The notes under the pieces: generated by a model
Told to the model about the DNA's origin: nothing
Database searches by the model: none
The model's input: the letters and a program-made list of their open reading frames with translations, nothing else
Part shown: one piece after another, positions 23,591-35,789 of the stretch
Layout: each line of letters begins with the position of its first letter
How positions within the stretch are numbered: the stretch's first letter is position 1
Program-made: the position numbers and the translations under genes
NCBI GenBank assembly: GCA_030549495.1
Contig: JAUIRK010000268.1
Coordinates: 1 to 64,000 of the forward strand
Direction of reading: 5' to 3'
Length of the DNA: 64,000 bases
DNA from: Nectonema munidae
Taxonomy: Eukaryota > Nematomorpha > Nectonematoida > Nectonematidae

Positions 23591-24239
23591 AAAAAAATTT
23601 TCATTGTTCAATTACAAAAAGTTGTCCACGTTCTTTATCTAAAAAATTATTTCTTTGACGCAAAAGGAAAAAGATGGACAAATTCAATTTAAATTAAAAA
23701 TATTTTGATAGTGACTAAATTTTCACATATTAGGATATGTGCTATTTTTGATAAATCTGACCTATTCTAAATTTTCAGATTCCTATCCATTATAGATAAA
23801 TGTTATTTGTAATCCTAGATGATAAGCTATAGATTTAAATATTTTTCATTTGTAAAAGAGGAACTTCTTTTACACAGTCAAAATCTTTTTGAAGCATCTA
23901 TTATATAATTAAACGACTTCCTAGTTCATTAGAACATGGCAGATCTTCCATTTAGTAAAGATACATATTTTTTTAATTATTTGTTTTGATCACATGTTCT
24001 CTTTTTAATTAGTTTTCAACTTTGTTCCTTCTCTCATACAAATTTTCAAAAGATTTTATAATACGTTTTGTTTGTTTTTTTAATAAATATTTCATACTCA
24101 AGATGATTGTAGAAAGTATTATAAGCCAAAATATACAAAAAAAAAGTACATTTTCACCATATATCTAATATGCAGCCATTTTCTGAAAATTTTTTACAGA
24201 ACTGATTTTCAGGCATACATTACTAATTCAATTGCCACT

Positions 24240-25390
24240 TCCAGATATTTTCTAACCGTATTATCCAAAATCCAGTACAGAAATAAAATAAGCATAGTTG
24301 ATTTGGTATAAAACAGATATTTTATTTTTTTTTAAATATTTTTGAAGAAAGTATCTAGAAGTAAACCGTAAATCTGATTGAAGCTTTCAGATATTTTAAA
24401 ACTATAAATGCCAAATCTGAGTCCAAAATGAAACCAGCATCTTCCATTTGGCATAAAAAGAAATATTTTATTTAAATTTCAAAAATATTTCTGTAGACAT
24501 TAGACGTAAATCGAACATTTGATTGATACTTTCAGACATTTAAAACCTCTAAATGCAAAAAATGATTTCAGAAATAAAAATTATCATGATCGAATTGGTA
24601 TAAAAACATATATTTCATGTAAAATTAGAGAGAATATTTTGGGATATAGTTTTACGACATAAACCACAAATTTGATTAACACTTATAGGTATTTTCACAT
24701 CCTAAATGTAAAAAATAAGGCCAAAAATGAAAACAGCATGATTGATTTGGTATAAAAACATATATTTAATGTAAAATTGAGAGAATATTTTTGGATAGTT
24801 TTTAGAAGTAAATCGCAAATTTGATTGACATTGACAGATATTTTAAAACCTCTAAATGTGAAAAATGAGTTCAGAAATGAAAACAGCATGGTTGATTTGG
24901 TATAAAAACATATATTTCATTGTAAAATTTGAATCAATGTATTTGGAGACCATTTTTAGAAGTAAACCGCATATTTGATTAACACTTATAGTTATTTTCA
25001 CATCCTAAACGTAAAAAATGAGTTCAGAAATGAAACCAGCATGACCAATTTAGTATAACACATATATTTCATTGTAAAATTTGAAATATATGTTTTTGGA
25101 GATAATTTTTAGAAGTAACCGCAAATTTGATTAACACTTATAGGTATTTTCAGATCCTAAACGTAAAAAAAGAGTCCTGAAATGAAACTAGCATGGCCGA
25201 TTAAGTATAACATATATTTTAACTAAAATGTTAAGGAATGTTTTTGGAGACAATTTTCAGAAGTTAACCGCAAATTTGATTAATACTTATAGGTATTTTC
25301 AAATCCTAAATGTAAAAAATGAAAACAGCATGATCGATTTAGTATAAAAACATATATTTTATGTAAAATTTGAAAGTATATTTTATTAGA
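24240..25390 (+). repeat. Minisatellite array B inside piggyBac-like copy 2
   Basis: About seven ~150-bp units built around ACCGCAAATTTGATTAACAC, TAGGTATTTTCA and AATGAAACCAGCATG. Unrelated in sequence to array A but the same period. Copy 1 has three to four units. Confidence 0.8.
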
Positions 25391-26179
25391 TACATTTTTG
25401 ATCAATCAAAATTTTGATTGACATTTTCTAAAAAGTAGTCATGATTATTGAAAAAATTAAATATATAAAGTGTTATGCGTTCAAAACTATATAATTATAA
25501 ATTTTCAAGTATTATATAATATAGATAGATAGACCCTAAGTTATATGGTTAACTACAGATAATGTAAAAAATTTTGATTTTGATTGGCAGTTTTGGACAT
25601 GAAATGGTCATTCAACTACCATGAAAATGGTATCAAAAGATGCAGCTAGTGATTTTAGGAAAAGTCACAGAATTTGAAGGGATATGATTCAGCCAATTTT
25701 TTACAATTAATTTTTTAGACGCCCCGCCCCAGCACTAATAGGGTTAACAGAATGGGAACTCGAGGCCTCATTAATTGATTTTAAAGACATATCTATTGCA
25801 TTTTCCTTTTCAGTACCCGACCCATTGTAATATTATTAAATATTCTCTCAGCTTTTGTAAATTATATTTCTTTCAATCTAAATCGATTTCAAGAATGAAA
25901 AATACTTTTTCTTCACCATTTTTAAAAATAATAATTAAACGGGTCCTACTAATCGCGGGTCCGGTTAAAAAGTGCCGCAACAAAAAAAAGGGTAGGTGTA
26001 AAATAAGCTGCAAAAGTAAAGCCTGATTTCGAATAAACGAAAAGAGATAACAGAGTGAAAATTTACTTACATACAAAACTCGAGTCTCTAATTCAGAAAA
26101 AAAATAAAATCAAGTTATATATATTAAAAAAACATTATATTTTAGTGATAATAAGTCAAAATTTATCGATTTGTCTTCC

Positions 26180-26335
26180 ATTTCTGTTACCTCGATGATG
26201 GCAATAATGTCTATGCGAATTAATTTATGTAAAAAAATATAAATATAAATTTTCAAAAATATTTAGTAAACTTTTTAATTTCTTTAAAGTTAAAAAAATT
26301 TTTTATTCTCTTTTGTTTTTAAAGATGATCTTTAT
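26180..26335. repeat. Partial copy of the 2.7/5.5-kb inverted-repeat arm
   Basis: GTTACCTCGATGATGG followed by AATGTCTATGCGAA resembles the GTTACCTCGTTAAGGG/AATGTCTATGCGAA motif at 2813-2850 and its mirror near 5450. A short, diverged relative of that long-TIR element. Confidence 0.45.
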
Positions 26336-26340
26336 TCAAA

Positions 26341-27437
26341 ATGTCAAATAAAAAATATATTTATTATATTATTTATATATATATAATTATTCTTAATGAA
26401 TTGAAAACAAATGAAACAGAAAAGATGTACAAATCACTGGGAAATAAGGATGGGGACAAGAAAATTTTCAAAATTGCAAAGTCTAGGCAAAGAGATATTC
26501 AAGAAACTGGAAATGTGGACATTATAAAAAACAGAGAAGGAAAAATTTTATTCAAGGATGAGGAAATTGAGAACAGATGGAAAGAGTAATTTGAGGAGCT
26601 ACTAAATGTTGAAAATAACCATGAATACACAGATAAAGGAGAAAAATTTGAGGGTCCTGAGTTTGTTTTGGAAGAAAGAGAAGTATTGAAAGCAATGAAA
26701 TAAATGAAAAAAAAACAAAGCATAATGAATCAGTGAAGTTAGTATAGGTATGATAAAAGCAGGCGGAGAAAAATGTTTGAAGATGACGACTAGATTGCTG
26801 GAATTCATTTAGAAGGAAGAAAGAATGCTGGAAGAATGGACTAAAAGCTTAATTAGTCGAATTTACACGAATAAAAGAGATGTTTTGAATTGCGAATATT
26901 ACTGGGGAATTAAATTGCTAGAACATGGGTTGAAACTGCTAGAGAGAATTTTGAGTAGGTGCGTTAGAAATCAAGTAATTATAGACTCGAATCAGTTTGG
27001 CTTCATGCATGGTAAAAGTACAATGGATCCGATATTTATAGTAAGACAACTGATGGAAAAAAGACTAGAAGGAAATCTGCCTTTATTTTGTAGCTTTGTA
27101 GACTTAGAGAAGCCATATGACAGAGTTCCAAGAGATATCGTATACTGGAGCTTGAGAGAAAAAGGTGTTAGTGAATAGTTTGTAAGGTTAATTCAGGAAA
27201 CATACAGGAACTCTAAGAATTCGATTAGAACAATGAATGGATGCTCACAGGAGTTTGAAATAAATGTAGGCTTACACCAAGGTTCGACACTTAGTCCATT
27301 ACTTTTTGTAATTGTTATAGATGAAAATATATATAGATTTGAAGGAAAGCGATGCTACAGACAGAAAGCTGTGGAGAGAACGGATCCAAGCCATCGACCA
27401 CAAATAAGGGGATAAGATGAAGATATATATTATTATT
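26341..27437 (+). pseudogene. RTE-like LINE, internally deleted
   Basis: A plus-strand non-LTR remnant. Around 26520-26610 ENRWKE, a stop and FEELLNVEN form the linker before the reverse transcriptase; 26825-27178 gives the fingers and palm: NQFGFMHGKSTMDPIF and FVDLEKPYDRVPRDIVYW, where FVDLEKPYD holds the first catalytic Asp. At 27250 onward EINVGLHQGSTLSPLLF is the next RT block. The YADD segment and the rest are lost, and the sequence jumps to the 3' end (ERTDPSHRP, like the WxxADPxxWD ending of such LINEs), closing with an (ATT)n tail near 27437. Stops interrupt the linker. Dead on arrival or long decayed. Confidence 0.8.
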
Positions 27438-27454
27438 ATTGATTTGAGAATAGA

Positions 27455-27610
27455 TAAAGATCGTTAAAGCTAAGCGTTAACGATAAATGCTCACGCACAG
27501 CCACTAGGCGCAAGTTCAAACCACAAAGTTTGAACACCAAAGTGGAACTGAGACTTCAAAGAAAGAGTTTTTTCACACTGTGTACGCTTAGTTAGGATGA
27601 TCAAATATAA
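27455..27610 (+). mobile_element. Probable second tRNA-derived SINE
   Basis: AGCTAAGCGTTAACG resembles a SINE A-box region and, about 40 bases on, AAGTTCAAACC a B box; the spacing suits a tRNA head. It follows the LINE tail directly. No clear target duplication found. Confidence 0.35.
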
Positions 27611-28950
27611 GAGTACAACAATTCCTAGTTTTAACTAACACCATGTATGCAGAATTAAGTATATTATTTAATACTTAATTCTATAGTAAAATTATTTTGA
27701 TATAATTTAATTCACTTAATATGCTGAGCACTTCTTTTGTCATCACTTTCTTAAATATGCTGAGCACTTCTTTTCATTTGGATCTTTCTAACTACAAATA
27801 TACCGTGATTTAAATAAACAATTTATTGCAGATCTGATTGTGATATCTTTTGAAAATTATTATCCTGTCAAAAAATTTATTAAATCTCTCAAGAAATTTC
27901 GAAATTAAAAACAATAATAAATTTTAAATAAATATAGTATTTATTTACTTAATACACTATTTTATGATGTATAATAATCTGTCAGTAAATTAATTTTTAC
28001 ATGTAACCTAACTGACAAATTTACTTTCACCGAAGAAGCTAACTGAATAATTTCATATTTTGTAAAACACTTAATTTTACATAACTACACCAACATCAAT
28101 GAATTTTTAAGGGAGTTTACCCTTACCTTTAATGTTTATAATATTTTAATATCTACCAAAAAGTCGAGTGTTGAGGATCCAACAAATTCTTTAATTTATC
28201 CGAAGTTCGAGTTAAACGAATGATCAGTATCATATATTTTTTTGAATGAATACATTTTTGATCATAGCAGTTCTGTGATACTTCCAGATACAAATTTAAG
28301 GGAGCAAAATCTCAAAAAAAAATTGAGTGCATTTTATTTTATAAAAAAAATAACGAGAGTATATATACAAAAATACGATATTTTACGTTGAAAAAGGCAT
28401 AAAATTTTGTGCCTACACGCTTAAAGATAATAATAAAATATGGTAAAATAATTCAAAGCAATTAATAGGGCTGCAAATATCTCAGTGCTGAAAATGTTCT
28501 ACAACGAAATGAATGAAAGCATGTGTAATTCACACTTTAATTGATTTTTCATAAAAACTTTGTATTCAAAGCATCTGAAATATATTGCAACATGATGGAC
28601 TGCAATTCACAGATAGTATTGAAATTTTTATTCAGAATAATTGAAGTTCTAAATTGATATCAGAAAAAGCATGAATTACTTCGATTTAACCGAAAATTCC
28701 ACCTATCTGATTTTAGGTTAAACAAAAATTTAGCATGTGCTGAGACAGGTGCAGCGACTCGAGTTATCGAGAGCTCACTACTAGATGTATATCTATAAAC
28801 TATTATCCTAGGATAAATTCAAAATGATATCCAAATATAAAAACTTTCATTTTATTAAATTGTCAATTTTTATAAATATTATTATAATATAGATACATTA
28901 TAATAAATTTTTTTCCTAAGATTGGATTGGTAAGGATGTCAAAGCACTTT
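27611..28950. other. AT-rich spacer, nothing recognised
   Basis: Only a short direct repeat (AATATGCTGAGCACTTCTTTT, first 20 bases at two places, 27719 and 27755) stands out. No gene that I can support. Confidence 0.4.
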
Positions 28951-28959
28951 CCAAAATCA

Positions 28960-31900
28960 ATTGATATGCTTTCAAACTGCTTGTTAAAGATTAGTTGAGA
29001 GCGTTGTTGAAAGCCTGAAGACGGTTTAAGCTTGGCAAGGCTGATGGAAATAAAGTGAGAGATTTCTAAAATGTAAGTAAAAGAAACTAAGAGTGCTTAA
29101 TGAGGATGCGTTAGTAGGATGGGTTCTATGGTTTTAATCGAAGAAGATAGTGCGTTTAATAAATTGGGGTGGAAGAGAATTTGGCTGAAGTTGGTTGGAA
29201 AATGGCCTAGAGTTTTGATGCACGAGTTTATCATTGTGTGTCGATAGGAGATGAAAAAAGGGCATATGAATAATAGATGATAAGGTGTTTCTAAAGGGTC
29301 GTTGCAGAAACGGCAGGTTTGATTGTCGGTGAGTTTGATGTGATATAGATATGATTTACAGGGGCAGTGACCTGAAAACCATCTTATTATGGATCGCGAT
29401 GTGGTGAAATTGTTGATGGCCCAAGTTTGGTGAATTGCTTTTATATCCGGTATATCTGAGAGCGTGGTGTTGGAGGACTTCGTGATAATCTGTTGCCATT
29501 GATTAAATGTGTGTAAAGTGAGGTTTTGAGTGAGAACGTCGGGGTTTATGGAAGTTAGGTGTGATGTGTGTGTTTTGGAAAGGGCTTGTTTAGCGAGCAA
29601 ATCTACGCGTATGTTTTCTTGTATGTTGGAATGAGCAGGGCACCGTGAAAAGAGAAGAGAGAGAATGCAGTTTTGAGAATAGGATTGTGGTGTGGAAAGG
29701 AATATTTCTGTGAAGATATAGGTCACGTGTAATTTTCTGTGGGTTTGTGTAGAAATGGATGTGGGTGAACTGTTTGAACAGGTGAATGTTATGGGTAATG
29801 TGATAGCAGGAGGCGATTAAGGCTGTGCATTCAGCATCATATGTCGTGGTCAAGTGGTTTAATGGAGAATTTGAGGAATGGAAGGGAATTAGAGAGTCGC
29901 CTGCGTGGAGAGCGTATGCGAAAGCGCATCTGTTTATTGATTTGGCTGCATCTGTGAAAATTCTGAGTGTAGAGAGGTTTGAGAGTTGTCTGATCTCTTT
30001 TATGTGGGTAATTGCGGTGTCCTTATTGGGATAAATTGTGATGATGTATGGGAGAGATAACGATGGGTGTGTTAGTGTGGCTGGATGAACTTTTTGGTGT
30101 ACGAGGTATTTTTGCATGTGTGGGAGTGCTTTATGGAGAAGGATTGTGTATGGGTGTATGGCGTTGGAGGGTAGGTGGAGCATGGAGGCTGAAGAGGGTG
30201 GTAGTAAGGATTTGTATATCTTGACGTAATGTTTGATGAGTGTGCTTTTCAAATGAATGAGAAGGGGCGGGCATTTTAACATAAACTCTAAAGAAGAAGT
30301 GGAAGTTGTGCGGAAAGCTTTTGAAATTGTTAAAAGACTAAGGCGATGGATTTTAAAAAGAAAAGTCAGGGTTGTGGGATGATCGAGTGATGACCCCCAA
30401 GATAGAATGCCATATTGAAGTGATGGAAGTATGAGTGATTTGTAAATAAAAAGAGAGTGGTGGATACTGAGGCCCCATTTGTATGAAATGGCTGCTCTTA
30501 ATTGAAATAAGGTCCTGGTGAGTTTTGTGTAAATGTTTTTGAAGTGTGTAGACCATTTCAAATTGGTTTGAAAGGTGAGACCCAAGTATTTAGTGGTTCT
30601 TGCGGGTTGTATGAGAGTTGTGTTGTTGATGCGTAGGGGTAGATGCGGAGAATGTTTGCGCGTAAAATGCATTAGTGTGGTTTTGGATGTGTTAAAGGTG
30701 ATTTTGAGTGAATTAGCGGTGAAGTTTAAAGCGTTGAAAAGGGATGAGATGCGCTGAATGTTTTCGGGTTGTGTGTTCGAGGAAAAGGAAAATAGCAGGT
30801 CATCTGAGAAGCATTGTGAGAAGTGTGCTTTTGAGTCGAGTATGTCGAGAAGAGGGTTTATCAAGATAAGCCAGAGAATGTCGGAGAGGCATCCTCCTTG
30901 AGGGGTAGAGAGTGATAGCAAGTGAACTGCACGTGTTGATTTTTCGCGAAAAACTAAAGCTCGATTTTGTAGATAGTTGTGTATGAATTTAATCATGTAG
31001 GGTGGATATTTTTTGAGATACATGTTCAGAAGGATTGCGGGGTGCCATGCGCTGTTAAATGCATTATCAATGTCTAGAAATAGGACTGTAGCGGTTTTGT
31101 GGGATGTGATGGAGTGTTGAAGGTGTTCAGTTAGTTTTGATAAGGCTGACTCGGTGTTTCGATGAGGAAGATAGGCAAACTGGGAGGGATGGATGAGGTT
31201 GTTTTGAGTAATGTAGTGGACGAGCCTTCTTCGAAGGATTTTTTCTAGGATTTTGCCGAGGACGGGAAGAATGGTAATAGGTCTCCAGTTTTTGAGTTCT
31301 GATAGATCTTTGTGGGGTTTTGGTAGAAAAATAACTTTTCCTATTTTCCATAATGAAGGAAAAAAGGAGAGGGTTATACAAGCGTTGTATATGTTGATTA
31401 AGTGTTTTTCTAAGTGATGGATTGACTTTTTAATGTGATTTGTGGAGATTAAATCGAGGCTTGTGGCTGAGCTGGGTCGGAGCGAGTTTACTACGTGTGA
31501 GAGTTCAGATGATGTTATGGCTGGGAAGTGATGGATGGTTAGCGATGTTGTGAGTGTGAGTGAGGAGGAGCGTAATGCGGCTTGATATGGATCGTCAGAG
31601 AGGGGGTTGTCGGCAGGAAAAAAGGAAGAGAGAAAAGGTGGATTTATTTGAATTGAATCGGCGTTTGTGTCTTGAAGTAGTTTGTGGAAATCGGCCATAG
31701 GCTTTTTTGACTTGATGATTTTGTTGATGGTGGACCATGGATTGGATGATGTGGATGAGGTAAAACTAATCCATGCATTTCGCTTTGCAGTTTTTATTGA
31801 GCTGAGGTAGAGTTGTCGAGTGTGTGTGTAAAATGTGATGTTCAAGGGTGAGGGTTTTTCCTCAAGTTTTTGAGGGCCCGGCGTAGTGTTTTCTTTTGTT

Positions 31901-32275
31901 GGCTCAGGGCTGGTGTCCAAAAATAAGCATTTTTTCTTTGGGGATAGGGCTTTAAAGGAGTGGACGAGTTTATCGAAGTAGTTAGAGCGTTGTTTATGTT
32001 GCGAGCGGCTTCTTCTGTGGTGGTAGTTGAGTGAAGTGCTGGTGTGCAGTGCGGTAAATTGGTGGATAGAGTAAGGAGGAAAGTGTTCCAGTGTGTTTAT
32101 TTTGGAGATTTTGTGGGGGTGCGTGTGTGTGCTTTCGCATTGATGTTGAGTTGAAAAGTGATGTAGTGATGATCAGATGCGGAGGGTTGATCGGAGATGG
32201 CCCAGTTTGAGATGTGATCGTACGTGTTTGCTGAAGAGAGAGTTTGAATGAATGTTTTTTTCTAATCAGGATCAG
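28960..32275 (-). pseudogene. LINE of the I/LOA-like group (EN end, RT, RNase H, zinc tail), near full RT
   Basis: Minus strand, 5' truncated. 32160-32230 encodes ISDQPSASDHHYITF, the C-terminal SDH motif of the endonuclease. The reverse transcriptase is open over 776 codons (29590-31920): WRPITILPVLGKILEK, FLDIDNAFNSAWHP (first catalytic Asp), STPQGGCLSDILW and CFSDDLLFSF, where the usual YADD has become FSDD but both Asp remain. An RNase H domain follows: FTDAAKS, YDAECTALIAS, then CPAHSNIQENIRVDLLAKQAL in another frame. A Cys-rich tail (CRFCNDPLETPYHLLFICPF) ends the protein at 29097. RNase H places it in the I group (I/LOA-like) rather than Jockey. Frame breaks near 31850 and 29680 make it inactive. 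Confidence 0.88.
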
Positions 32276-32289
32276 AATTAAAATCATAT

Positions 32290-33040
32290 TTATTTTATTA
32301 AAATTATTTTTATAATTTTCTTGTATAAGTTATAATATGGTTATCAAATTTATTTAAGTTTACAAGTTTGTGACACATTCTATAATGATTCTTTAAAATA
32401 AGTTTCTTATATCGATTTAAATTAATTTACAAAAGCTTTATGGGTCTCTGTTGTTTCTGGTGGTGTATATTTAGAAGATTTGAGATTTTTAATAAAATCC
32501 TAAGAAAATTAGATTTAATTCTAAGATAAAGATAGACGTCATAGAATAACTCAATACCTTGAGTTATCGAGACGCGGTATCTAACCAACCTTACTAACGT
32601 CCCCATCTAAAAAGACAGTTTTAAAGAATTAATATGAGAGTTTATAATAATATGAGAGACTAGGTATGTACCGATTAGTTAGAATAGGTTTTTTTGATGA
32701 ATCCATATCGGTGACTTATAAAAAACGAATTCTTAAACTGATTCTTTAATTTAATCAAACTTAAAATCCATGAACTCATTTTTACTGTCAAAAAATATTT
32801 AAATAAGTAAATTTTAAATATCTATTATATTCTTTATTAAAAATAAAAATAATTTTTTAAGATTTTTTAAAACTATAATAGTAATCTGTAATTATAAAAG
32901 GAAAAATTCTAGATTCTGTAGATCTCTTATAATAAGAATACACGTTTTATTTGACTTATTATTTCTATAGTGCTCAATATAGATGATCTTATAGTTTTTA
33001 CATGTATTCAGTTTTGAAATTTTATTTGAACTTTGCGCAG
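32290..33040. other. AT-rich spacer, nothing recognised
   Basis: No coding or repeat structure that I can support, apart from ATCGGTGACTTAT near 32709, faintly like hAT-type ends. Confidence 0.4.
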
Positions 33041-33044
33041 TTTT

Positions 33045-33185
33045 ATAGAGTCGGAGTCGCTATTTAATAAAATTTGTTAGTATTTTTTAAGTATTAAAAA
33101 AGGTTTTTTTTAAATATTAAATAAAAAATAAATTTTTGTAAACATAAGGAGTGACTATTCATTAGTCGAAGTCCAAGTAAGCTGG
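33045..33185 (+). repeat. GAGTCGGAGTC dispersed repeat, copy 1
   Basis: Starts AGAGTCGGAGTCGC, then about 90 AT-rich bases, then GTAAACATAAGG and ATTAGTCGAAGTCC. The same order occurs in reverse at 40695-40880 and in direct order at 45300-45475. No ORF. Confidence 0.55.
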
Positions 33186-33424
33186 CGTTGAGATTAATAA
33201 GTTAAGTATATGCAGTTAGAGTTATAGTATTTAAAATACTTGTTTGCCTTGTGAGACTTTCCATATTATTTTTCTTGTTTTAAGGTAAAGTCTTAGAATC
33301 AATATTTAAAATATTTTTTTTCCATTAATTTCTTCATTGATATAATAATGCTAATTTGATCTATTTTGAGCAGAGGCAGTAATGTAGCGAGTAATTTGAA
33401 CAAAAGCTTATATATTTTTCAGCT

Positions 33425-34080
33425 GGGCATAGCGGCGTCAACAGTAGGGGTTTAGAGGAGAGGGGGCATCTCCCCTCCCTTCCTAGAATTTATAGAAAAT
33501 AAAACAATGCAAGAAAGATTCAACGTGAATAAAAATTATATGGAAAAAATACCATATACATATATTAATGATTTAATACCGTAATTATATTATTACCCAG
33601 GTTTCTTTATTATTACTAGTACTATTGTTGAAACAGGAATTGAAGTCGCCAAGGATTTTGCCAAACTTGGCAATCGCCTTGTTCTTTATTTCTGTAATCT
33701 GGCTGTTCACGTTCTCACGGTTGACACTAAATACAAAGGCCGGAAAGACGTTCATCACTCATTGTTGATCTTATCCCAGTCTTAACCATGCTCATTGTGC
33801 TAGAGGACCTCTCCACTGTACATGATGTTGCAGACAGAGACAGTGCAATGAGGATAGCCTTTCGGACAGCAAGGAACGGAGTGGTCTTAACAGCTCAATC
33901 ATACCCAGAGACTTGTCAGCCAGTGGCTGGGCACCTGGGACAGCATCTTCTCGTGTAGAGTATGCTCTATTCATGCCCCGTAGCTACGCTACTGCCTTAG
34001 ACTGCTCCTCTACTGTGATTTCCATATCATAGCCGCTCCATCCATTTTTTTATGCGGACGCCCATGGCTGGGCAAATATT
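33425..34080. other. GC-richer block of unknown origin
   Basis: Distinctly higher GC than its flanks, with a 60-codon minus-strand ORF (33792-33974) and plus-strand peptides such as VAKDFAKLGNRLVL that faintly recall a short-chain dehydrogenase N-terminus but do not continue as one. Possibly a processed-pseudogene or repeat fragment. Not identified. Confidence 0.25.
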
Positions 34081-34619
34081 TTTTATAGCAGATAACTATA
34101 TAAGAAAGTTTTCTCTATAATTTAAAGCTTAAAAGGTTAATCCCTATTGATTACTGTAACTAAAAGAGTTAAATTAATGTAATAGAATGCATAAGTTAGG
34201 AAAAATGCCCTTATTTTATTTTCTAAATATAATTTAAATAATCAAGTCTTTTATTCAAGAAATCAAATATATAGCATCTTTATTCTTAGATATTCGTTTT
34301 ATTTAATGCTTTAGTTTTTTTTATGAAGATTGCTTTGAATAGTTCGTAATGTTTTCACACTTTCCTTAAAATTTTTATTAATAAAACTTAATACAAATAA
34401 TTTCATTTTCATATAATTTATTGCGTATAACTTAGGGAATGGAATATCTTTTTTTATATAAATGTAGCCAATTTTCTTCCAAAAATTTAATCCAATTCAC
34501 GGCTTCATAACTATCAATTCATAGATTGGAGTCCTAAATATATTTTCAAACAATTTATAAATTGATTCTTTGTTTTTCTGTGTTACTAATCTAGTTTGAT
34601 AACATTTCCTCGTTAAAAA

Positions 34620-35515
34620 TTTAATTTTAAGCATTAATGCATCTCAGTACAGGGTAATCAATCCGCCTAACCAATTCATTTGATATGAACACGGTTTGTT
34701 GACTAGTGAGATGAGAGGCTGAGAAAGCTAAGTTTGCAGCATCCTTCATTTCATCAAGCTTAATTGTAAAAATGTTGAAAATAGAATTCCGAATCAATAA
34801 ACCCACCTCTGATATGTGTTCGGACATCTTCGATTTGCCTTCTAACGATAATGTTATCAGACATCTCTACTATTAGCCTTCTTCTATCGGCATCGTTTAA
34901 CAGGAAGATATGCTTCAACTTTGCAAGTTCAGAACTTAGCACATTCAATATGATATATTTGCATCAAGGTAATATAAATTGTTCTCTGTGGGATTTTTGA
35001 CAACAGTTATCTTTTTAAACTTTATAGAAGGCTTTCAAACCACACTTAATATTTTGCAAAAACATTTCTATGTTATCAAATCTGGGTTTGTGCAATCGTT
35101 CTGATTGACGTTTTAAAGAGTCAATAGTTTTGTTTACTGAACTCGAGTACTTTATTTCCAGTGCAAGCTTCACTTGCAGTGCATTAGAAAACACTTCGGA
35201 ACACATCCCCATCAGACGATATATTAAAACCAAATTTCAAGTATGAGTTGTCATATTTCATTTTTTTAAGAAGCCATTTAGAAAAATGCACATTTACCTA
35301 TATAAAATCAGGCTTGAAACACAATAAAAAAGAGAGAAAACATTCAATTCAAAGCCTAAGTTATTTATTATTTTAAATCTCACTTATTGTCAAAAATTGC
35401 AAATAATCTAATATGGGGTCAACGCAAAACGAACCTCTGAGTGACCCCTTCTCAGTCCCTATGGAACTGCTTTAGGGTCCTTTAGGGAACCATGAAATCG
35501 AGTTGAAACCCATTG
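34620..35515 (-). pseudogene. hAT transposon (ZBED5/SCAND3-type), decayed copy 2
   Basis: Minus-strand relative of copy 1 (10021-11800): terminus CAATGGGTTTCAACTCG at 35515, then the GC-richer lead (AGTTCCATAGGGACTGAG in both copies), then LKRQSERLHKPRFD, LQNIKCGLKAF and HIFLLNDADRRRLIVEMSD. The last motif is followed by a short partial re-reading of the same segment (VRRQIEDVRTHI), a small internal duplication or insertion. The catalytic core and C-terminus are missing. Inactive. Confidence 0.8.
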
Positions 35516-35789
35516 AGCTAGAAGGTAATCATGCAATCAGAATTACAAACAAAGTAATTTGACTTAATAAAATAGTGTCGTTATCCGCAGTTATGGTGGG
35601 ATTGAGAGCTTACAGTGCAAATATAATGTCGGGTAATAATGTTGGTGTGTTGATTAGACAAAAATTTTAAAGTCGATTTGACATCATTTTTTTCTAATAT
35701 TTCAAAGATTCCATAATGTAGCTTAAAGAAATTTTATTTTGGATTGTATAATTTTTTTAATTTTTAAACCCCTCCAAATAAATATTAGT

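Larger units (their letters stand above)
22678..25743 (+). mobile_element. piggyBac-like non-autonomous element, copy 2 (complete, TTAA-flanked)
   Basis: 3066 bp bounded by TTAA (22674-22677 and 25744-25747). Terminal inverted repeats CCCTATTAGTGCTGGG are perfect over 16 bp at both ends; TTAA target and CCC-start are the piggyBac signature. Inside: a first array of ~150-bp units (about six, 22790-23590; unit landmarks at 22931, 23081, 23231, 23364, 23514), a core of about 650 bp, a second unrelated array also of ~150-bp units (about seven, 24240-25390; landmarks at 24664, 24813, 24967, 25119, 25268), then a 3' block. No transposase ORF remains, so it would depend on transposase supplied elsewhere. 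Confidence 0.85.

Noticed and set aside
12590-25390. CRISPR-like or satellite array
   Set aside because: Repeats are ~150-bp head-to-tail units without unique spacers, and lie within a TTAA-flanked transposon.
33600-33800. Short-chain dehydrogenase-like peptide VAKDFAKLGNRLVL
   Set aside because: No glycine-rich nucleotide motif or catalytic YxxxK follows; resemblance too short.
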